Assembly: GCA_015143295.1 (NCBI GenBank)
Contig: CM026565.1
Coordinates: 14,568,041-14,632,040 of the forward strand
DNA length: 64,000 nucleotides
Source of the DNA: Tetracentron sinense
Lineage: Eukaryota > Streptophyta > Magnoliopsida > Trochodendrales > Trochodendraceae
Reading direction: 5' to 3'
A model generated the notes under the pieces. It did not search any database and was not told the DNA's origin. It saw only the letters and a program-made list of their open reading frames with translations. The position numbers and the translations under genes are program-made. This document shows, piece by piece, positions 10,944-22,379 of this stretch (positions within the stretch are counted from its first letter, which is position 1; the number at the start of each line of letters is the position of its first letter).

Positions 10944-11560
10944 TCAGAGCAGGTCCTCGATAATCTGGTTCACCCTCTTGGTCTGACCATCTGTATAAGG
11001 ATGAAAGACGGTGCTAAAATCTAATTTGGGACCCTTAGCGCTCTGGAAGCTCTTCCAGAACCTAGAAGTGAATTTAGGATCCCGATCTGAAATGATGCTC
11101 ACTGACACCCGGTGTAACCGAACCACTTCTTTGATGTATAGTGCTGCAAGTTGGTTCGAGTTAAACGTAGTCCGATATAGCAAGAAATGGGCGGTCTTCG
11201 TCAAATGATCAACCACCACCCAAATGACATCAGAGTTCTTCATTGTTCTTAGCAATCCAACAATGAAATCCATGGAGATATTCTCCCATTTTCACTCGGG
11301 AATCAGAAGAGTTTGCAAAAGACGTGCTTGCCTCATATGCTCAGATTTAACCTACTGGCATACTAAACACCGAGAGACATATTTTGTCACTTCTCTCTTC
11401 ATGTTCCACCACCAAAAGTGTCCCTTGAGGTTCCGATACATCTTTGTACCCCCAGGATGTACTGTATATTTGGACCGGTGAGCTTCATCCAAGATTTCTC
11501 ATCTAAGCTGCTCATCGGCTGGAACACATAACATTCCCTTGAGTGTGATGATCCCTTCAC
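10944..11560 (-). pseudogene. Ty3/gypsy integrase zinc finger and catalytic core (gypsy-2)
   Basis: The core at 10944-11273 contains VVVDHLTKTAHF (first catalytic Asp), ISDRDPKFTSRFW (second Asp) and [10 protein letters not shown]. The expected catalytic Glu (normally TDGQxER) is Lys. The stretch 11281-11560 holds the degenerate HHCC zinc-finger region with words such as CLVCQ and EHMRQARLLQ. The loss of the third acidic residue should abolish strand transfer. Confidence 0.88.
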
Positions 11561-11564
11561 CATT

Positions 11565-12306
11565 TAAGGCAAACTCTTCACTGCCACAGCTAATAGACTT
11601 ATCTTAGTAAGCAAGTATCTCAGTATCTGACCCTTGTAACTCTTGGATCCGAACCCGAATATAAGGCCTGACAGTGAGATTTGCCATCATTAACCCATAA
11701 GTAGGAAAGCTGAAGCTGGTGTTGAGGTTAGACACATCCTCTAACAACTTTCACTCTCATACCCTAATGTGAACCAAGAGTCCAGAAGGCTTTCTACTAA
11801 GAGCATCTGCTACCACGTTTGCCTTACCCTGGTGGTACTGAATGGAGCATTCATAGTCCTTCAAGAACTTCATCTATCGACGTTGCCTCATGTTCAACTC
11901 CGTTTGGGAAAAGACTTTTGTGGTCTGTGAACATATCAAATTGTCCCCCATAAAGGTAATGCCGCTAAATCTTCAATACCAACACCACTGCGGCCAACTT
12001 CAAGTCGTGCATGAGATAGTTCTGTTCATGATGCTTCAACTGTCTGGAAGTATAGGCGATGACTTTCCCGCGCTGCATAAGAACACATCGTAGCCCGATA
12101 TGTGAGACATCACTGTAAACTATGAAACTGCCACTCCCAGAAGGCACTGTGAGAATGGGGGCCATAGTAAGCCTCTTTTTCAGCTCCATAAAGCTTGCTT
12201 CACACATGTCATTCCAAGCAAATTTGGCATCCTTCCGCATCATGTACGTGAGCGGTGTTACTAAACTGGAGAACCCCTCTACGAATATCCGATAGTAGCT
12301 TGCCAA
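11565..12306 (-). pseudogene. Ty3/gypsy RNase H region (gypsy-2)
   Basis: The open part at 11965-12306 reads [18 protein letters not shown] (connection domain), then [20 protein letters not shown] and [16 protein letters not shown]. The following block is HDLKLAAVV where gypsy RNase H normally has a Glu (LELAAV), so a catalytic acidic residue is replaced by Lys. The rest, towards 11565, is frameshifted. Confidence 0.85.
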
Positions 12307-12348
12307 ACTGAGGAAACTACGTATCTTAGTAACACTCTTAGGTCTCTC

Positions 12349-12677
12349 CTAGCTCATCATTGCCACTATCTTTGTCGGATCAACTGGGATGCCCTCGGTA
12401 AATACCACATGGCCAAGGAACGTCACTTTCTCCAACCAAAATTCGCATTTACTTAACTTGGCATACAATTGATGCTCTCGAAGTGTCTTAAGAGTAAGGC
12501 GAATGTCTCGATCATGATCTTCCCGTGTCTGGGAATACACCAAGATGTTGTCGACGAATACAATGACACAACGATCTAGACAAGCTCTAAACACCCTATT
12601 CATCAAATTCATGAACGTCGCCGGTGCATTCGTCAAGCCGAATGACATGACAAGGAACTCGTAGTGCCCATACCAAG
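12349..12677 (-). pseudogene. Ty3/gypsy reverse transcriptase, C-terminal half (gypsy-2)
   Basis: Contains [17 protein letters not shown], then [12 protein letters not shown]. The second catalytic aspartate of the active-site VDD is Asn. It continues with [17 protein letters not shown]. The frame is cut at about 12677 where an LTR of another family begins. Its sequence resembles the homologous part of gypsy-1 but is clearly a different copy. Confidence 0.88.
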
Positions 12678-14158
12678 AGAAAAGAGGAGAGATGGATGGT
12701 ATGACCGTACACTTCCAAAGAGGAGAGAGAAAGGGGCATGAGCTAGAGGAGAGAAGAGAGAAAACGTTGGAATTAATCACCCTCCCAAGGGTGGACGTCC
12801 ATCTCTATATATAGAGTTCCTTGGATTGATTTCTTGCAATCTAAGACTCTTCTCATCCTTATCTAATCCAATTAGAATTTCCTCAAAATTTTTCTTAATG
12901 ATTATTCCTAATTAATTGGGATTTATCTTAAAAGAAACTAGTCTTATCCATTAGTAACAAACTAATGGAATCCAAATTAATTAGAGAATCTTTAATTAGT
13001 AATTAACTAATCTTATCCTTATCCAATAAGGATTCATTGATTAGTAATAAACTAATGGAATCCCAAATAAATAGGAAATCTTTAATTAGTAACTAACTAG
13101 TCTTATCCTTATACAATAAGGAATCATTAATTAGTAACTAACTAATTAAATAATAAATCTCACATTGAAGTGGGCGTCCCACCCTAGGTGGGCCCCACTT
13201 CCACACGCCCCTTCAGGAGTTCCAAACTCCTTTAGGTCATCTTTTGATCTTTATCAAAATTCTCAATGGGTCCTACCCATTTGGTTTATCACATCCTATG
13301 TGATGTCACCTATCAGAACTTCACTATACCATATAGTGATTTACTTAGAGAAATTAATTAATTAAATTAAAAGCTTTAAGAATGTCCTAGTGTGTGGATG
13401 TTAGACATGATGCCTAGAAAAGTCTTTTAGATTGTTACACTTTTATTCATTTGATTAATAAAGATTTCTTAATCTATTGTGTATTCATTATGGGTGGGTA
13501 ATTGACCATAATCATGAGATGATCTATACGATATGAGATATCGATAAAGGTCCATAGGATATATTCTAGGAAAGTTATGTGATTAGATTATCACAGGCAG
13601 ATATAACTTTCTGATTCCTTATACCTTATATAGTCATAGCTGTGGGTGAAGCTGAGCACTTCACTTATATGATTGCCAGAATGCTAAGATGTTCTCAATA
13701 GTTGAGATGTAGTTCTATCTCGAACTATTGTAGTGGAGACTACACATCAGCATATGGGTGCTTAAATGTACACTGACTGATTGTATTCAATGAGAGGCCT
13801 CTTACATAAACATACTATCAGATAATTGGTCTCTTATTTACATTGAACAATTTCGATGATCCTTAGATCTGATGAGTTCATCTATGACTGAACAGTGATC
13901 TGACTGTTTTGATTCCACCAACGTATTTTCTAACTTATAAAATACAATACAGTGACAGTTGGATCGTCAGAAAGCTGTTCGAGTCATGATGAATTTTAAA
14001 CAAGAAATCCATGCTCATTAATTTGAGAGATTATCCAAGTTCTGGGTAAGACAGTTGATTAAGTTCAAATCCTGCGCAGGTGATTTTGAAAACAAACTAA
14101 GTTTTGAAATATACTTTTATTAAAAAGTATTATATTTATAAAAGTACTAGTAAGAAAC

Positions 14159-14173
14159 CCGTGCGATGCACGG
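14159..14173 (-). repeat. Helitron-type terminal hairpin
   Basis: CCGTGCGATGCACGG: six-base stem with a three-base loop, eight to nine bases before CTAGT on the minus strand. Confidence 0.7.
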
Positions 14174-14529
14174 AAATATTAAAAATAAAAAAAAGGTGAA
14201 GAAAGAGATATAACTGTAAATATTTAGCAGTAATAAAATCTATTTTTTAATATAATTTTTTTTTAATATAATTTTTTAAGTTACTAAAATTCAATCATGA
14301 AAAGAAAATAAAGACATCAATCAAAAAAGAAAATTAAACGAAAAAAAATGCACCAATATAGTCTTTGGTAGATCTTTTACCCAAGTAAGCCCCGTTTGAT
14401 TGGAGCATCATTAAAGTTAGAAGATTGAGCAGACTTATAAACCATTTCACATTTTTTGCTAGGAAATTGTTAGAAGCTCCATCATTAGATTTACCAAAAA
14501 AAAAAAACTCAAATGCAAAATGTTGATAC

Positions 14530-14775
14530 TCTTTTAAGGCCCATTAGGAAGGCATCAGATTACCTCTAGAGCACGCCCGAGGCCCATCCTCAGGCGTCCA
14601 CTCATCATATGTTAAAAAGATGGAGAGATATTAACTGGGAAGAAGTCAAAAAACAGGGGAGAAAATGAAATGACTTCTTCCCTTTTTAGTGCCACATGCC
14701 GGTTGATGAGTGGACGCTTGAGGCTGGGCCTCGGGTGTGCGCCAGGGGTAATCCAATGTGCATTAGGAAATGGAC
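14530..14775. mobile_element. Fold-back MITE-like element
   Basis: Two imperfect inverted arms of about 60-70 bp face each other. The left arm holds CGCCCGAGGCCCATCCTCAG and GCGTCCACTCATCA; the right arm holds TGATGAGTGGACGC and GAGGCTGGGCCTCGGG. A second inverted pair, GGGAAGAAGTCA and TGACTTCTTCCC, lies inside, so the whole 245 bp can fold. There is no coding capacity. Confidence 0.75.
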
Positions 14776-15773
14776 TTGAGCTGAGGTCCATCTCCCCAAT
14801 TAATGGTCCCTCCCCCTAAAAATCTAATTTTAAATGACGTTGTAACTGCTAGTAATATTCGCTTTTTCATTGGCCCAATCACTCTTACTGTGGTTCTAAC
14901 ACATGTCCACTAATAGGTGTTAGGGTAATTTAAACATGTTACATGATTACTGAAATACACTCTACTGTCTCAATCTCAATCATCTATACATCAAACAAAA
15001 GAAAAGGGAAAAAAAAGAAGCTATATAGCCATAACAATTTGACACTTATATCAGTTTAGAAAAGGCTATACAGCCATAACAGTTTGGAACGTATATCTAC
15101 AGCCATGAACAATGGTTTCTGATCCTTATTCATATACAACAATTCTAAAACCTTAGTTAGGGTTAGTGGTTAAAAATTGGTTAATGGACGCGACCTTTTC
15201 CCTTGCCATCTGAATTAGAGGTTTAAGTATGAAATTGGTGACTACAACATTGAAGCCATTCATTTCATTCTACAATTTACAGTACTCTATAATTAAAATA
15301 AATTTAGACTATAAAATAGTAAGTATGGACCAACGCAGCTTTGAAAAAGAAATCCATTCTATCATTTTAGCAATATATATTCACTTATTCCGCATATACT
15401 CCTTTCTCAAGCCAGTTGCAACTTAGAACGTAAATCATTGTTGCCCATTTTCTTTCATGTTCTACATACAGACTGAAATATTTGGTTAGGCATATGGGGT
15501 GGTATTCAACTAATAAAGTACTCAATCCTTGAAAGAACCCATGAGAAGCTTTAGAAGTAGGGTGACAAAGATATACTCTCTCATTGCCACAACCACAGGC
15601 ACATTTCTTTAGTCATCTCTTACTTACCTCTCGACCCTTCATTACAAAATTAAAGAAGAAGAAAACAAAGAATCTGGGAGAAGAAATCCAACATGCCCAC
15701 CTATAGTTTTCGCCCACCTATAGTTTTCGTATAAATCGTGTGTCACAGAGACAAACATAAAGCCATGCACGGT

Positions 15774-16070
15774 CAGGGGCGGAGCTAGGAATCTCTTGAG
15801 GGGGGGCTAACAATGGGGGTTCGGGGGCTAAGCCCCCGAATTTTTTTTTTGAGTGCCAAGTTTATGGGTCAACACATTTGTTTGTGTCCATTTATAAAGA
15901 ATTGTTTTTTTTTTTGTCGGAAGTTTAGGGGGGGCTAGAGTCCCCCGTCGCCCCGGCACTGCCCCTTTTCCCAAGCTGCACCCCTAGTTTTACAAAAAAG
16001 GTTTTTTTTTTTCAAAATTTCAGGGGGGGTTTCAGCCCCCCCCCCCGGGCCCCATGTGGCTCCGCCCCTG
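15774..16070. mobile_element. hAT-type MITE
   Basis: A 297-bp element begins CAGGGGCGGAGCTAGG and ends TGGCTCCGCCCCTG, the terminal inverted repeats typical of plant hAT non-autonomous elements. The flanking 8-bp target duplication is TGCACGGT on the left and TGCATGGT on the right, with one mismatch. The interior has G-rich and C-rich runs and no reading frame. Confidence 0.88.
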
Positions 16071-18671
16071 TGCATGGTAACGGTTATAGAAGGATAGAAA
16101 TTCAAAGAGTTTCATGGAGGAAGAGGGAAATGATAATTATTATGGGGGAGATAATTTAGGAGAGTAAATTGGTAAGAGATAAAAAAAAAATCATTTAAAG
16201 AAGGAATATGAGATTTTCTTAGGAATATAGAAAGGTCATTTGTGTAGTTACTGCATAAGGTGATAAATATTGTGGAGAGATTTTAGGAGAGTAAATTAGA
16301 ATTTGAAATGATTTTTACTTTTAATAGAGAGAAATGGACTGGGTAATGCTTTCGTACCCTCCTTTTCCGAAATGGTAAGAGCGTTTTAAGAAGAGATGTT
16401 GAGAATGTTTTCTCTAATAAATGAAATGTTTAAAGAAGGGATTTAGGCAATGTTTTCTCTTGGAATTAAATGAACCGTTTCAAGAAGGGATTTAGGAAAG
16501 ATAAATTGAGAAAAAGATATTTAAGTAGACACCTTCTAAACTTGACACGTGTCCACAAACCCTTTCTAAGGCTGACACGTGTCCATCCACCTGCTTGGGT
16601 TTCATAGTAAGTAATTTTCTCAAAATGTTTTTAATGAGAAATTGTTTCTATAGCTTAATCATAAGTCTTGGAAACTTGGATGATTTGCAATAAGCTATGG
16701 GTTAGATAGTATGTCAATCTCGAAGGCCCATTAGAGATGATGTATTTGGAAGGATAAATCGAATTTAAAAGTTCATGTGGCGGGATCAGTAATGGTTAAT
16801 GTTCATACACTGGGATTCAATTGCAACATGGATATCTCATGTCACTTGCAATTCCGATGTAATTCCTATTTAGGGTCAATGTGATAACATTGGGTAAGCC
16901 AAGGTAAGAATGTCGCAGAACAATCTGTGGAGGTGCTCACATAAGAAATACAAGCTCAATAATTGATTAAAAGTTAATCAATTATTTAAGTGATTAAAAG
17001 TTAATCATTTAATTAAATAGATTAAAAGTTAATCTGTGGTTTAAATTAATTATTAATTTAAATCTAGGGATTATTTTAATAATTATTTAATTAACATAAT
17101 TAAAGTGGAAATGGGTTTGACCTATATCTATAAACCCATTTAATATGGACCTTTAATATGGGCCAAAGCCCATGGGTTTAAACCCTAGGGTGGGGCACCC
17201 ACTTTGGTATCCTAATTGGATTAGGATTTGTTTAATTGAATAATTGTTGAAATATAATTTCTATAATTATGGAATTAAAATTCAATTGTTGGATTGTAAT
17301 AAGGATGAAGATAAGTTGTAATTGGATTACAACATGGAGTGCTTAACTCCCCAAAGTCCACGCCCCTTGAAGCTCACACCCACCCTTGTGTAGGGTTTCC
17401 TAGTTTGACTAGGATTCCTTCTTTTTGTTGGATGTTGACTTATCCTTTTTAATTAAGGAATCATCTTGCAATAAGGACTCTTTAATTAGTAGGATTACTA
17501 TAACTAAAGTAATTATAGATTAAGTAGGAGTTTAATTAATTAATAGTAAGAGTTATTATTAATTAATAAATCCTACTAGATAAGATCAAATTGGAGTAGG
17601 ATTAGAATATGATCCTAGTCTATAAATACCCCAACACCCTAGACCATTAAGCATTTTTTTCCAGAATTATTTCTTTTCTCTCCAAAGTGTGAGCCCTAGG
17701 GGATACCCCTAGGGATTTTCATGAGCTTCTAAGGTGGTGCAAGTTGGGTTTTGTTTATTCTAGGGTTTTAAACCTTAGTACTTTTGGTGATCGAATGTCT
17801 ATACCATTATTCCATCTACTTCCTCTTGCTTCTATTCAAAAGGAGATTCTAAAACTTCGTGGGGATAACGAAGAACAAGGATCGAACTTCTAGTATTTTT
17901 TCGGAGAAATTTCTACAAAGAGTTCTGACGGTTCGAGTGGATTAAGCTTCACCGGTGAACATCATTCACCGAGGTGATATGACTAAAACTCTTAGATAGT
18001 TTTGATGCTTTCTATGGTGTTAAGTCTAGGGGATCCAGTTTCGGCATAATTTTTATCCGGATTCCCTTAATGGGATCTAAAGGGATTTCCCATTTCCGGT
18101 TGTAGGACCAAGTACTTAACCTTTTTGGTTAACGTATTGTTACTAGGAAATACTTTCTTACAACTCCATTAGGATCATAGAATTTTATCTATATCCCTAG
18201 ACTTCCACTAATCACAATAATGTCCATTAACACAATGTGACTAACCCCCAGAAAATAGAGAATTGTTTGCAGGTATTTCTTTTAAAAGACTTGTTTAAAG
18301 ATACATCTCTCCACTTCCAGTATTGTTATCAGCTTACAGAACAATATCTTATACTTTCTTTAATCCCTAGCTTATATTGAGAACTCATTCTCTTTGATGC
18401 TTTAGTTAAACTTGGACTTTCAAAACTATTTTAGATATTCTTTAAAATAAATAATAATTACATTTCTTTTATATAGAAAATATACTTCTCGATAAAACCA
18501 TTTCATCGATAAATACTAGCGTTAGGTTTTTCAAGTCCGGTTTTGACAAATATCAACTCAATATAAATTACTCTACAAGAGTAGTGGAATCTTTGTTGAG
18601 CGTACACACACTTCTTCTAATATAGCGTACATAACCCAACGAGCCCGTATTCAGTCCGGTGTGTCGGACAT

Positions 18672-21514
18672 TGTAACGACCCAAATTCAATTCCTCGGCA
18701 TTTGTGCCATTTATATGAATTTCTTAGAATATGTGTCCGATTTTAAAATGCATGTGTTCCTATGAGAATTAATGTGAAATGCCTAGATGTAATAACTCCT
18801 TATATAATAATATAGTAATTGATTTATTATTATTATTAAATTAAAAGTTTCGAGTTTAAGAGATCACCTCATTGTCAAAAATTAGGTTATGGTATCTATT
18901 TTCTAATTTGTAGGAGTGTAGGGTTTAAACTTTGGTTTACAATATTAATCCAAATGTTTTGAAGTTCCCTTTCACCTTTATCCCACTTTATGGGATATTT
19001 TGACCTCTAAGAACAAATAATTGGGACTTGTTTATTAGACAAGAAATTGTTTCCATTTGAATGACGGTTCCAACGCAAGTTGAATCGTTCAATTCCGATA
19101 ACCGAGTCAAAAGTTATGGATAAAATACCGAAGGCTGTTCTGAATTTTTAAAATTAAAAAAAAAAAATTGGGGGGGATCGATCGCCCAAAGCGGGATTTT
19201 CCAAAAAATCGTGGTTTTGACCCTTTTGTACCTTCCCTAGGGTTCCCAAACTCTATAAATACCTCCTTAACTCTGAATTAGGTTTTCTAGAGCCTCCAAA
19301 ACATAAAAAAGAGAGAAAAGAGAGTATTTTGAGAGATTCAAAGAAGGAAAAACCTAGAGATTTTAAGGATTCAGCCAAAGAAGAAAGAGAGAGACTTGAG
19401 GATCTAAATCGAGATCCATTCGCAAGTGTAAGATCGTAGGGAAGCGATCAAGAGAGGTAAATAACTTTCCCTAGTTCTCAATTTTATAACTATTAATCGA
19501 AAGTATGAATCTAATGATAAGATCTATGTAAAGAACGTGATTAAGATGTGAATAACGTAAATAGTAATCCCTAATTCTTAGTTTCATGAATATTAATGTA
19601 AAGTAAGATTTAAAAAGGTAGATCTAAGTAAGAACTTGAATACAAATGAGATTTATGAATTTCTATCATCCCTTATGTATGTTTTCTTAAGAATTGTTAA
19701 AGTAGGATGTGAATAACATAAGTAGGATGTGAATAACCCTATTGATATTATATTTTATGCAAGAATAAAGGGAAAGAAAATTATGGAGATATGTGAATGT
19801 ATGTAGTAAAAGGGATGTATGCCCGGAGATTGGGTTGAATGATGGTATGTAGAAAGGATGATTTTTATATTTTTGTATAAATGAGTATTTTATGATTACA
19901 TTTTATGTATGAATTACTTGAAACCAATGTATGATGAATGACCCATTATGAGTTTTAACGATCGAAGAACCATGATGATGTATAATCTATGGAAGTAAGA
20001 TTCATGAACATAGGTTATTATTGTGATTGTAAGAACCCTGATTTATTGATGTTTAAATTATAATCTATAGAATTTATATGCACAGTGATCGATAATAGAT
20101 GTAAGATATGAATTGCTGCATGAGTAATATGCATTCGGGTAAATAAGCTTTGGTTAGGGTTTTGGTGGCTTTAGGATTTTATTATGGTGATGGGAATTGC
20201 TATGATGGATTCCCGATACCCTCGACTTGTGATCGAGTGTCAAATTTAACCGAAAGTTATTACTATTTTCAATCATAACAATATAATATACATACGCACG
20301 ACGTAATAATAAATACAAGAAAGTAAGAGTCACATAAATAAGATTTCATGAACAAGTTTTCTCATAAATAATGAATACTAACAAAGTAAGTAACCAATGG
20401 TACATTGCACCCTGCTTCAAATATAAATTAACCAAGGGTACATGATACCCAGCTTTAAGTGTAAGCCCATCGATGGTATATCATATCCGACTTCAAGTAT
20501 AAGTTATGCAAGGGTATGTTATACCTGGCTTCAAGTCTAAGTGGCAAGGATTCTAGTGTCTGGCTTCAAGATAAGTTTCCAAGGGTACTAGTTATCTGAC
20601 TTCAAGGAAGATATCAAAGAAAAATAATAATAAGAAAAATAAGGATGCTAGAGTCTGACTTCAAGATAAGTTTCAAAGGTACTAATTATCTGGCTTCAAG
20701 GAAAGATATCAAAGAAATTTAAAAAAAAAAAAAAAAGAAAAAAAAGGATGCTAGTGCCTGGTTTTAAGATAAGTTTCCAAGGGTACTAGTTATCTAGCTT
20801 CAAGAAAGATCTCAAAGAAAAGTAAGAAAAGAAGAAAAGTAAGATAAGTTAGAAAAGTAAGATATGAAAGACAAGTAAAAAAAAATAAGATAAAAAAGAA
20901 AAGTCAAGTAATAAGACAAGTAAGATATGTACAAGGGAACACATAAAAGAATTGAAAATAAAAGATGTTTCCGCACTCTGATTTATGTATGTGAATTGTA
21001 ATTGAACTGTCACTTTAATGCATATTATCATTATAATATTGTTTACTATGGATTGTTATATACGCGGATTAACTTGTTACTCAGCCGATAACTTTTGTTG
21101 TCGACAGGTTCGAGATTATAAGTATAACCGCCTTTGAGTTGAAGAGAGTAATAGGAAGATCTTTAGGTTGTCATCTGAAGAGGAAAGATTTCGATTGAGG
21201 ATTTTACTCTTATTAGAAATTGTTTTTAAATTCCAGAGATATTGTAATTAGTTATTATGTTTAGTTTTAGGAGGATTATTAGATTTGATATGGTATTACA
21301 GAGTTAGAATCACGAGGATGATTCAAAAATTTGTAGTTCAGTTTAATTGCACAGATTTTAATGATATTAGTTGAGGTAGTAAATGTTATTTTATTGAAGA
21401 AAGAAATTTTTAAGTTCAGATTTTGATTAGCTTTAAAGCTCATTAAGTGGATTAAGTCAGAAAGTCACGTGCCAAGTTTCAAATTATATTGGGGAGATTT
21501 TGGGGTGCGTGACA
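18672..21514 (+). mobile_element. Solo LTR, gypsy long-LTR family, perfect target duplication
   Basis: TGTAACGACCCAAATTC at 18672 to TTGGGGTGCGTGACA at 21514, 2843 bp, flanked by GACAT on both sides (18667-18671 and 21515-21519). There is no internal region. Inside are an AAGTTGAATCGTTC... and GAGTCAAAAGTTATGG block (about 19075-19115), a single CGATCGATCGCCC palindrome remnant near 19180, a TATAAATA box at 19254-19261, tandem repeats at 20385-20830, and a CTCAGCCGATAACTTTTG box near 21080. Confidence 0.92.
20385..20830. repeat. Degenerate tandem repeat inside solo LTR
   Basis: Units of about 40-100 bp alternate AAGGGTACTAGTTATCTGGC TTCAAG-like and GGATGCTAGTGTCTGGC-like words, with purine-rich spacers. 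They lie downstream of the LTR TATA box and so would be transcribed in an active element. Confidence 0.75.
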
Positions 21515-22027
21515 GACATTGACGATGGACTACATCAAAGCTATATAGATAAATACTAGAGAACAATGGCGAACCTCTCAGGTTAAGGACAATCTGTCAA
21601 ATGGACTACCCCCGATAGATAAACCACATATTATCGGGTAACCACTGACGGCGATCAGTTGCGCAATATAAGTACTTTTATTAATCCACATCTTAGTTAA
21701 GAGACATGCTCTCAGGATTGAAGATCATCACTTCACATAATGAAACTAACAATGTGTAAGTAGGAATCCATTTGTCCATAGGTATCCTGAATAACTAAAC
21801 AAATTTAGGTTTACAAAGGACGGAAAATCATATCTCCTTAGCAATTAGTTAATAATGAATTAGATTGATTTTCCTACAATGTTACAATGACAAAGTAGTT
21901 ATCTAATGAGATACTTTTAATATGTTACCAAATGTATGAAGACAATGTGTGATGTAAAATATGTTTTATTATGAAAAGTAAAATAAGACACTTCCGGAAT
22001 GACTAAATAGGCATATGAAGTCTAACA

Positions 22028-22224
22028 AGACATTTCAAGTTGGTAGTGTGAATACAACTTTGAGTAAACCAAGCTTTTGGAATTACACATATACTTCTAA
22101 ATGTTTTATAAATAATTAGGTTTGTTTCATCAACTTTATACAGGTACAAAGTAACAATAAGTCAAAGATTCACAGCGAAAGTTGCATGGTGACCTCATTT
22201 AACGACAAAGCATACAATATTTGG
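22028..22224. other. Unassigned sequence before the gap
   Basis: No coding or repeat motif recognised; it ends at the gap. Confidence 0.4.
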
Positions 22225-22324
22225 NNNNNNNNNNNNNNNNNNNNNNNNNNNNNNNNNNNNNNNNNNNNNNNNNNNNNNNNNNNNNNNNNNNNNNNNNNNN
22301 NNNNNNNNNNNNNNNNNNNNNNNN
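22225..22324. other. Assembly gap (100 N)
   Basis: Exactly one hundred unknown bases, a standard scaffold gap size, so the true distance is unknown. Confidence 0.99.
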
Positions 22325-22379
22325 TGTAACTACAAATTGTATGATTATGTCACATCATTGTTGCCCAGTACATGGACCC

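Larger units (their letters stand above)
14147..16600 (-). mobile_element. Candidate non-autonomous Helitron (right end uncertain)
   Basis: On the minus strand the 3' end has the expected architecture: a perfect 6-bp stem hairpin (14159-14173), then GTTTCTTA, then CTAG at 14150-14147, followed by T. This fits insertion between A and T. The opposite TC end was not located with confidence. The end coordinate is estimated from where the host LTR seems to resume. No Rep/helicase coding is visible. The segment contains two smaller inserted elements and two GACACGTGTCCA palindromes near 16540 and 16573. Confidence 0.5.
13399..18070 (+). mobile_element. Plus-strand LTR of the same family, itself carrying DNA transposons
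   Basis: Starts TGTTAGACATGATGCC at 13399 and ends GGATTCCCTTAA at 18070. The flanks are GTGGA on the left and TGGGA on the right, an imperfect 5-bp target duplication inside the minus-strand LTR. The LTR sequence is interrupted from 14147 to about 16.6 kb by a Helitron-like segment. Removing this leaves about 2.2 kb, the size of the copy at 4625-6832. A TATAAATA box is at 17621-17628. Confidence 0.65.
12678..22027 (-). mobile_element. Minus-strand LTR of the TGTTAGAC family, split by nested insertions
   Basis: The LTR starts at 22027 (TGTTAGACTTCATATGCC, minus strand). It runs to 21520, resumes at 18671-18071, and resumes again at 13398-12678. Its parts match, in order, the LTR at 4625-6832: the GGAAATxxGAxATCCCTTTAGATCCCA block near 18075-18115 corresponds to 5705-5743, and the GGGTGGGACGCCCAC block lies near 13170-13190. 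A TATATATAG promoter lies near 12800. The insertions are a plus-strand LTR (13399-18070) and a gypsy solo LTR (18672-21514). The left end abuts gypsy-2 RT. Confidence 0.65.
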
